Positions 59,581 to 64,000 of a stretch of 64,000 bases of DNA are shown in pieces. This DNA is from Variovorax sp. ZS18.2.2. Lineage in GTDB: Bacteria; Pseudomonadota; Gammaproteobacteria; Burkholderiales; Burkholderiaceae_C. Location of the stretch: NCBI RefSeq assembly GCF_024701975.1, contig NZ_JANLNM010000003.1, positions 1-64,000 of the forward strand. Direction: 5' to 3'. A program made the position numbers and the translations under genes. Within the stretch, counting starts at the first letter, position 1; each line of letters starts with the position of its first letter. Under the pieces are notes generated by a model. The model ran no database searches. It worked only from the letters and a program-made list of their open reading frames with translations, and had not been told where the DNA came from.

Positions 59581-60708
59581 TCATGCCGCTTTGCGAACCG
59601 AAGCCGCGCGCTGCGCCACCAGCTCGCGCGTGCGCGGAATCAGCTCGCGGCCGTAGTCGGTCGCGTCTTCCAGCGGATCGAAACCGCGGATCAGGAAGGT
59701 GGTCACGCCCAGGTCGTAGTAGTCGAGCAGCGCATCGGCCACCTGCTCGGGCGTGCCGACCAGCGCGGTGCTGTTGGAGCGTCCGCCGATCTCCTGCGCG
59801 ACTGCCGTCCACAGGCGCTTGTCCACGCGCGGGCCCTTGTCGGCCGCGGCCAGCAGGCGCTTGGCACCTTCGCTCTGCTGCGGGCCGCCGCGGTTGTAGC
59901 CCTGCACCACGCGCAGGCGCTTGGTCTCAGCCAGGATGTTCTCGGCCCGCGCCCAGGCGGCCTCTTCGGTCTCCGCGAGGATCGGGCGGAACGACACCGA
60001 AAAGCGCACGCTGCGCCCGTGCTTTGCGGCCTCGGCGCGCACGCGCGTCGTGAGTTCGCGCGCCTGGTCGAGCGATTCGCCCCACAGCGCATAGACGTCG
60101 GCGTACTTGCCGGCGACCGGGATCGCCGCCTCCGACGCGCCGCCGAAGTACACCGGCACGTGCGGCTTGCCGTTGCGCGTCTGCAGCGGCTTCACTTCGG
60201 AGAAAGCGTTCTGGTAGTGGTAGTGCGCGCCTTCGTGGTCGAAGGGCTTGTCGGCGGTCCACACCTTGTGCAGCACGTCGAGGTATTCGTCGGTACGGGC
60301 GTAGCGCTGGTCGTGGTCGAGCCAGTCGCCATCACGGCGCTGCTCTTCGTCGGAGCCGCCCGAGATGTAGTGCACGCCGAGCCGGCCGCCGCTGAACTGG
60401 TCGAGCGAGGCGAACTGCCGCGCCGCGAGCGTGGGCGCCACGAAGCCGGGGCGGTGCGCGAGCATGAAGTGGATGCGCTCGGCGACCGAGGCCGCATACG
60501 CCACGGTGAGCGTGGCGTCGGGGCCGGTCGAGTGGTGCGGCACCAGCACACGGTCGAAGCCGGCGTTCTCGTGCGCCTGCGCGAAGGCACGCACGTAGTC
60601 GCGGTCGATGGCCGGGCCCTTGGCGGCATGGATCTCCGAAACCTTCTGGCCCTGGATCATGCCGATGAATTCAACTTCGTTCTGGGTGTTCTGGGTGTTC
60701 TGGCTCAC
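59581..60708 (-). CDS. LLM-class flavin-dependent monooxygenase (SsuD-like)
   Basis: This 375-residue FMNH2-dependent enzyme has the alkanesulfonate-monooxygenase fold: FDRVLVPHHSTGPDATLTVAYAA near residue 52, YISGGSDEEQRRDGDWLDHD near 115, and VYFGGASEAAIPVAGKYADVYALWGE near 185. It splits the C-S bond of sulfonates or oxidises related organosulfur compounds using reduced flavin. The first residues QNTQNTQN come from a 9-bp tandem repeat. No flavin reductase gene is adjacent. Confidence 0.9.
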   Translation of the reverse strand: MSQNTQNTQNEVEFIGMIQGQKVSEIHAAKGPAIDRDYVRAFAQAHENAGFDRVLVPHHSTGPDATLTVAYAASVAERIHFMLAHRPGFVAPTLAARQFASLDQFSGGRLGVHYISGGSDEEQRRDGDWLDHDQRYARTDEYLDVLHKVWTADKPFDHEGAHYHYQNAFSEVKPLQTRNGKPHVPVYFGGASEAAIPVAGKYADVYALWGESLDQARELTTRVRAEAAKHGRSVRFSVSFRPILAETEEAAWARAENILAETKRLRVVQGYNRGGPQQSEGAKRLLAAADKGPRVDKRLWTAVAQEIGGRSNSTALVGTPEQVADALLDYYDLGVTTFLIRGFDPLEDATDYGRELIPRTRELVAQRAASVRKAA

Positions 60709-60744
60709 GGGAGTCCTTGTGTTGTTGTCGAGGTGTTGGGGTGA

Positions 60745-61755
60745 TCAGGCGGCGGGCAGGCGCAGCACGCTCTCGAAGCTGCGGTCCCACAGGGGCTTCA
60801 CGTCGGCGGGGCCGTCGAGCACGCCGATCTTCAAAAAGGTGTCGGCCACATCCTGGTGGCTGCGCACCACTGCGTCGCTGACAGGACCGAGGCTGTAGTC
60901 GCCGCTGCGGCCGTTGAAGAGTTCGACGAGGTCGCCGACCGGCACACGCGTCTCGGCCGATTGCGCGCGCGCATAGGCCAGGAAATTGCCGTTGATCCAC
61001 GCGAACGAACGCTGCAGGCGCTGCAGCAGATCGCTCAGCGCCGCGCGACGCAGCGTGTCGTCGAGCGCACGCGGGTTGGCGTAGATCGGGAAGTTGCCCG
61101 AGAGATAACCCACGCCGGTCTTGATGACCCGCGCGCCGTACTGGGTGCGCGCGATCTGCCCGTTGTAGCCATAGATGGCCCAGGCATCGAGGTCGCCGCG
61201 CGCGAAGGCCGAGAGGCCGTCCGAGGGCGTGAGGCTCACGGCCTGGATGTCGCTGAACGAGAGCCCCGCCTCGGCCAGTTGCTTGGCCAGGTAGTAGTGC
61301 GAGGTGGTGGCGCGCACGTAGCCCACGCGCTTGCCCTTGAAGTCGGCAATGCTGCGGATCGGCGAATCCTTGCGCGCCAGCGTGGCCTGGTTGTTCAGAT
61401 CTTCGTGAGTCACGGCAACGAGGCGCACGCTGGACTTCTGGCGCGCCGCGAACACCGGCGGGATCTCGCTGCCCGAGCCCAGGTCGAGCGCATCGCCGTT
61501 GATGGCCTCGATGTGCAGCACGCCGTTGTTGAGCTCGCGCCAGTCGACCTTGTAAGGCGTGTTGGCCTGGCCCGAAGCCTGCAGCAGCGGGCGCCAGAGG
61601 CCCTTGTAGGTGCCGACGCGCAAGGTCACGCCCGAGAGGTCGCGCGACGGTGTTGCGGCCTGGGCCACCTGCGCCCCCAGGCCAGCGGCGGCTGCACCCC
61701 ATGCGGCGGCGGCCTGCAGCAGGCTGCGGCGATCGAGGGGGAAATCGGGTGTCAT
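60745..61755 (-). CDS. Sulfonate-type ABC substrate-binding protein (third receptor)
   Basis: This 336-residue protein has a Tat signal (DRRSLLQAAAAWGAAAAGLG) and the SsuA-type fold (GDALDLGSGSEIPPVFAAR, IADFKGKRVGYVRATTSHYY, AFARGDLDAWAIYGY). The start at 61755 is chosen because the Tat signal begins there. It is upstream of the flavin monooxygenase on the same strand and divergent from the acyl-CoA-dehydrogenase-like gene. It has no permease of its own. Confidence 0.9.
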   Translation of the reverse strand: MTPDFPLDRRSLLQAAAAWGAAAAGLGAQVAQAATPSRDLSGVTLRVGTYKGLWRPLLQASGQANTPYKVDWRELNNGVLHIEAINGDALDLGSGSEIPPVFAARQKSSVRLVAVTHEDLNNQATLARKDSPIRSIADFKGKRVGYVRATTSHYYLAKQLAEAGLSFSDIQAVSLTPSDGLSAFARGDLDAWAIYGYNGQIARTQYGARVIKTGVGYLSGNFPIYANPRALDDTLRRAALSDLLQRLQRSFAWINGNFLAYARAQSAETRVPVGDLVELFNGRSGDYSLGPVSDAVVRSHQDVADTFLKIGVLDGPADVKPLWDRSFESVLRLPAA

Positions 61756-61855
61756 GCGTTGCGGTCTTTCTTCTTCCCTGCCCACGGGAGCCGCAGGAGA
61801 GAGAAGCGAGACCGTACCGAGGCGCCCCGAAAAAGCGAACGCAGAAAAACGAGTT

Positions 61856-61865
61856 TGCATATGCA
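61856..61865. promoter_or_regulatory. 10-bp palindrome in divergent promoter region
   Basis: TGCATATGCA lies midway between the divergent starts at 61755 and 61914. It may be a regulator half of a larger site, but a 10-bp palindrome can occur by chance. Confidence 0.25.
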
Positions 61866-61913
61866 GGATGCGTCGTTTTCGGGTCGCCAGCGGGCCATTA
61901 CCGTGCGGGAACC

Positions 61914-63149
61914 ATGAGTGCACTCCCCTTGCGCCGCCCGTCGGCCACGCCTGAAGAAGAATCCCCCTCCGCCACCGTCGATGCCGCAGTGCTGGCCCGG
62001 CTGTCGGCCCAGTTCGCAGCCAGCGCGGCCGACTACGACCGCAGCGGCGCCTTTCCGCAGGAGAACTTCGAGGCGCTGCAGGCGAGCGGCCTTGTCGGCC
62101 TGGTGGCACCCGCTGCACACGGTGGCGGCAGCGCCACGCTGGCGACGGCCCGGCGCGTGATCGCAGCCGTGGCGCGCGGCGAGCCGGCCACCGCGCTCAT
62201 CCTCACGATGACCTATCTGCAGCATCACGCGCTCACACGCGGCGACAACCGCTGGCCGCCGCAGCTGCGCGAACGCGTGGCGCGCGATGCGGCGGAGCGC
62301 GGTGCGCTCATCAACGCGCTGCGCGTGGAGCCCGCGCTGGGCTCGCCTTCGCGCGGCGGCCTGCCATCGACCGTCGCACGGCGCAGCGACAACGGCTGGG
62401 CCATCGACGGCCACAAGCTCTACACCACCGGCATCGAAGGCCTGACATGGCTCGCCGTGTGGGCGCGCACCGACGAAGCGACGCCGCGCACCGGCGTGTT
62501 CCTGGTGCCGCGCCACGCCCCCGGCGTGCGCGTGATCGCCAGCTGGGACCACCTGGGCCTGCGCGCCTCGGGCAGCCACGAAGTGATCTTCGAGAACGTC
62601 GCGATCGACCTCGACCACGCGGTCGACCTGCGCGCACCGGCCGACTGGGCGCCCGACGCCGGCAGCCAGACCGACATCGACGCGCACGCCACCCAGCAGG
62701 CCTGGATGGTCGTGCTGCTTGGCAGCCTCTACGACGCGGTGGCACAGGCCGCGCGCGACTGGCTGGTGGGCTTCTTGAACCAGCGCGCGCCCGGCAGCCT
62801 GGGCGCGCCGCTCGCGAGCCTGCCGCGCGTGCAGGAGCATGTCGGCGAGATCGAGGCGCTGCTGCGCACCAACCGCGTGCTGCTCGACGACGCAGCAGGC
62901 GCCGTCGACAACGGCCACGCGCAGCCGGCCACCGACAGCGGCTTGCTCAAGTACACGGTGACGAACAACGCGGTGCGCGTGGTCGAGCTCGCGCTGCAGC
63001 TGAGCGGCAACCACGGTCTCACGCGGCAGAACCCACTGGAGCGCCATTACCGCGACGTGCTGTGCAGCCGCATCCACACGCCGCAGAACGATGCGATCCT
63101 GGTCGGTGCAGGGAAGCGTGCGCTGCTGACTGCGGGAGCAGCCGCATGA
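61914..63149 (+). CDS. SfnB-like acyl-CoA-dehydrogenase-family protein
   Basis: This 411-residue protein has the acyl-CoA-dehydrogenase fold: N-terminal helices (DRSGAFPQENFEALQASGLVG), a middle beta domain (GWAIDGHKLYTTGIEGLTWLAVWARTDE) and a C-terminal four-helix bundle (LLKYTVTNNAVRVVELALQLSGNHGL). SfnB- and DszC-type relatives are flavin-dependent oxygenases for organosulfur compounds, and the nearby binding proteins and LLM enzyme fit that. The acyl-CoA base is not evident. The start at 61914 has CGGGA upstream. Confidence 0.87.
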   Translation: MSALPLRRPSATPEEESPSATVDAAVLARLSAQFAASAADYDRSGAFPQENFEALQASGLVGLVAPAAHGGGSATLATARRVIAAVARGEPATALILTMTYLQHHALTRGDNRWPPQLRERVARDAAERGALINALRVEPALGSPSRGGLPSTVARRSDNGWAIDGHKLYTTGIEGLTWLAVWARTDEATPRTGVFLVPRHAPGVRVIASWDHLGLRASGSHEVIFENVAIDLDHAVDLRAPADWAPDAGSQTDIDAHATQQAWMVVLLGSLYDAVAQAARDWLVGFLNQRAPGSLGAPLASLPRVQEHVGEIEALLRTNRVLLDDAAGAVDNGHAQPATDSGLLKYTVTNNAVRVVELALQLSGNHGLTRQNPLERHYRDVLCSRIHTPQNDAILVGAGKRALLTAGAAA

Positions 63150-64000
63150 CCGACCTGCTTTTCTCCAAGGCCTCGCGCCGCAACTGGCTCAAGCAAGGTG
63201 CCGCGCTCTCGTTCGCGGCAGCGGGTTCGCTGCGTGCGTGGGCGCAGCCGCAAACCACGCTGATCCTCGGCGACCAAGCCGGTGGCCTGCGTTCGCTGTT
63301 CGAAGCCTCGAAGGCGCTCGAAGGCGCACCGTTCGCTTACCGCTGGGCCAACTTCCAGGGCGCCGCGCCGCTGTTCGAGGCGCAACGCAGCGCCGCGGTC
63401 GACACCGCGATGGCCGGCGACCTGCCGGTGCTCGCTGCGGCCGTCGGCAAGACGCCGCTCAAGATCGTCGCCACGCGCGTCGGCAAGGCCGATTCGCTGG
63501 GCATCGTGGTGCAGGCCGATTCGCCGCTGCGCAGCGTGAGCGACCTGCGCGGCAAGACGGTGATCGTCTCGTCGGCGCGCGGCAGCATCTCGCAGTACCA
63601 GCTCTACGGCGCGCTCGAAGAAGCCGGTGTGCCGCGCAGCGAGGTGACGGTGAAGTTCGTGCTGCCGACCGATGCGGCGGCCGCGTTCGCATCGAAGCAG
63701 ATCGACGCATGGGCCGTCTTCGATCCGTACTACACGATCGCGGTGCAGCAGGGCGGGCGCATCCTGCGCGACGGGCGCGGCATCAACACGGCCCTGGGCT
63801 TCATCACTGCGAGCGAGCATTCGCTGGCCGATCCGGCCCGGCGCGCGGCCATCGTGCAATTCCTCGACCGGCTGGGCCGCGCGGGCGACTGGGCGCTGGC
63901 CAACCCCGAGGCCTATGCGCAGGCCTACAGCCAGCTCACGCGGCTGCCGATCGAGTCGGCACGCATCATCACTTCGCGTGCGTCTGTTGCAGGCCGCCCG
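63146..64000 (+). CDS. ABC substrate-binding protein, 3'-truncated by window edge (fourth receptor)
   Basis: The frame starts at the ATG overlapping the TGA of the preceding gene (ATGA) and is open to the last base; 285 codons are visible. It has a Tat-like signal (SRRNWLKQGAALSFAAAGS) and the SsuA/NMT1 fold (LRGKTVIVSSARGSISQYQLY, QIDAWAVFDPYYTIAVQQGG). It is co-translated with the SfnB-like enzyme. A permease and ATPase may follow outside the window. Confidence 0.9.
   Translation, partial: MTDLLFSKASRRNWLKQGAALSFAAAGSLRAWAQPQTTLILGDQAGGLRSLFEASKALEGAPFAYRWANFQGAAPLFEAQRSAAVDTAMAGDLPVLAAAVGKTPLKIVATRVGKADSLGIVVQADSPLRSVSDLRGKTVIVSSARGSISQYQLYGALEEAGVPRSEVTVKFVLPTDAAAAFASKQIDAWAVFDPYYTIAVQQGGRILRDGRGINTALGFITASEHSLADPARRAAIVQFLDRLGRAGDWALANPEAYAQAYSQLTRLPIESARIITSRASVAGRP

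Noticed and set aside
59581-60708. 9-bp tandem repeat at the start of the flavin enzyme (QNTQNTQN) as a variable element
   Set aside because: Fewer than three full copies; too short to argue for variability.
1-64000. CRISPR array, prophage or integrative element
   Set aside because: No regularly spaced repeats, phage structural genes, integrase or transposase seen on either strand.

Overview
This 64 kb window is dense, GC-rich bacterial chromosome. Its gene families point to a betaproteobacterium of the Comamonadaceae, most likely Variovorax or a close relative. The signs are several nitrate/sulfonate/taurine-type ABC transporters with Tat-exported binding proteins, an isoquinoline-oxidoreductase-like molybdoenzyme, MocR regulators, tannase-type lipoproteins, Rhs proteins and GC-rich intergenic repeats. 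This placement is inferred from gene content only. No rRNA, tRNA, CRISPR array, prophage or intact insertion sequence was found.

Layout. 1-3.9 kb is the end of an Rhs polymorphic-toxin gene with its tip toxin, a likely immunity gene and small cargo genes. One small gene has an unusually structured leader. 4.1-10.6 kb holds a two-subunit molybdenum oxidoreductase with a divergent LysR regulator, then a complete tauABC-like transporter. 10.6-11.6 kb is a gene-free island built from a large inverted repeat. 11.6-16.6 kb has a MocR regulator divergent from a SnoaL protein and an FAD amine oxidase, then small enzymes. 16.7-20.4 kb has a TPR/helix-turn-helix regulator followed by a beta-propeller, DUF899 and membrane-protein operon. 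20.4-26.1 kb carries a hydrolase, a MerR regulator with a SoxR-box-like operator divergent from a methyltransferase, a class C beta-lactamase-like hydrolase and a phospholipase D lipoprotein. 26.2-32.1 kb has two tannase/feruloyl-esterase lipoproteins, an AraC regulator and a Liv-type binding protein coupled to one esterase. 32.4-41.7 kb is a run of small accessory genes: hydrolases, an MFS exporter, GNATs, a GFA protein, a LMW-phosphatase relative lacking its cysteine, a DUF1801/ester-cyclase operon and a DUF3883-like protein.

The most unusual part is 41.7-47.7 kb. One tightly packed minus-strand run encodes a CorC/HlyC-type membrane protein, a zinc-ribbon protein kinase-like protein with a degraded active site, a VWA protein, a divergent adenylosuccinate-synthetase paralogue and a small membrane protein. 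It is divergent from apaH (Ap4A hydrolase). The run combines signalling and nucleotide-chemistry parts and resembles, without matching, Ter-type stress modules.

47.7-53.5 kb holds an M20 peptidase, a GNAT, a second MocR regulator, a LuxR-type regulator and an AraC regulator. 53.5-64 kb is an organosulfur-type cluster: two Tat-exported binding proteins, a permease, an ATPase and a membrane c-type cytochrome in one operon. Upstream lie a class II aldolase, a flavin monooxygenase, a third binding protein and, divergently, an SfnB-like acyl-CoA-dehydrogenase relative with a fourth binding protein that runs off the window.

Two distant operons (17.9 and 37.8 kb) share a near-identical 25-bp upstream element, which suggests a common regulator or alternative sigma factor.
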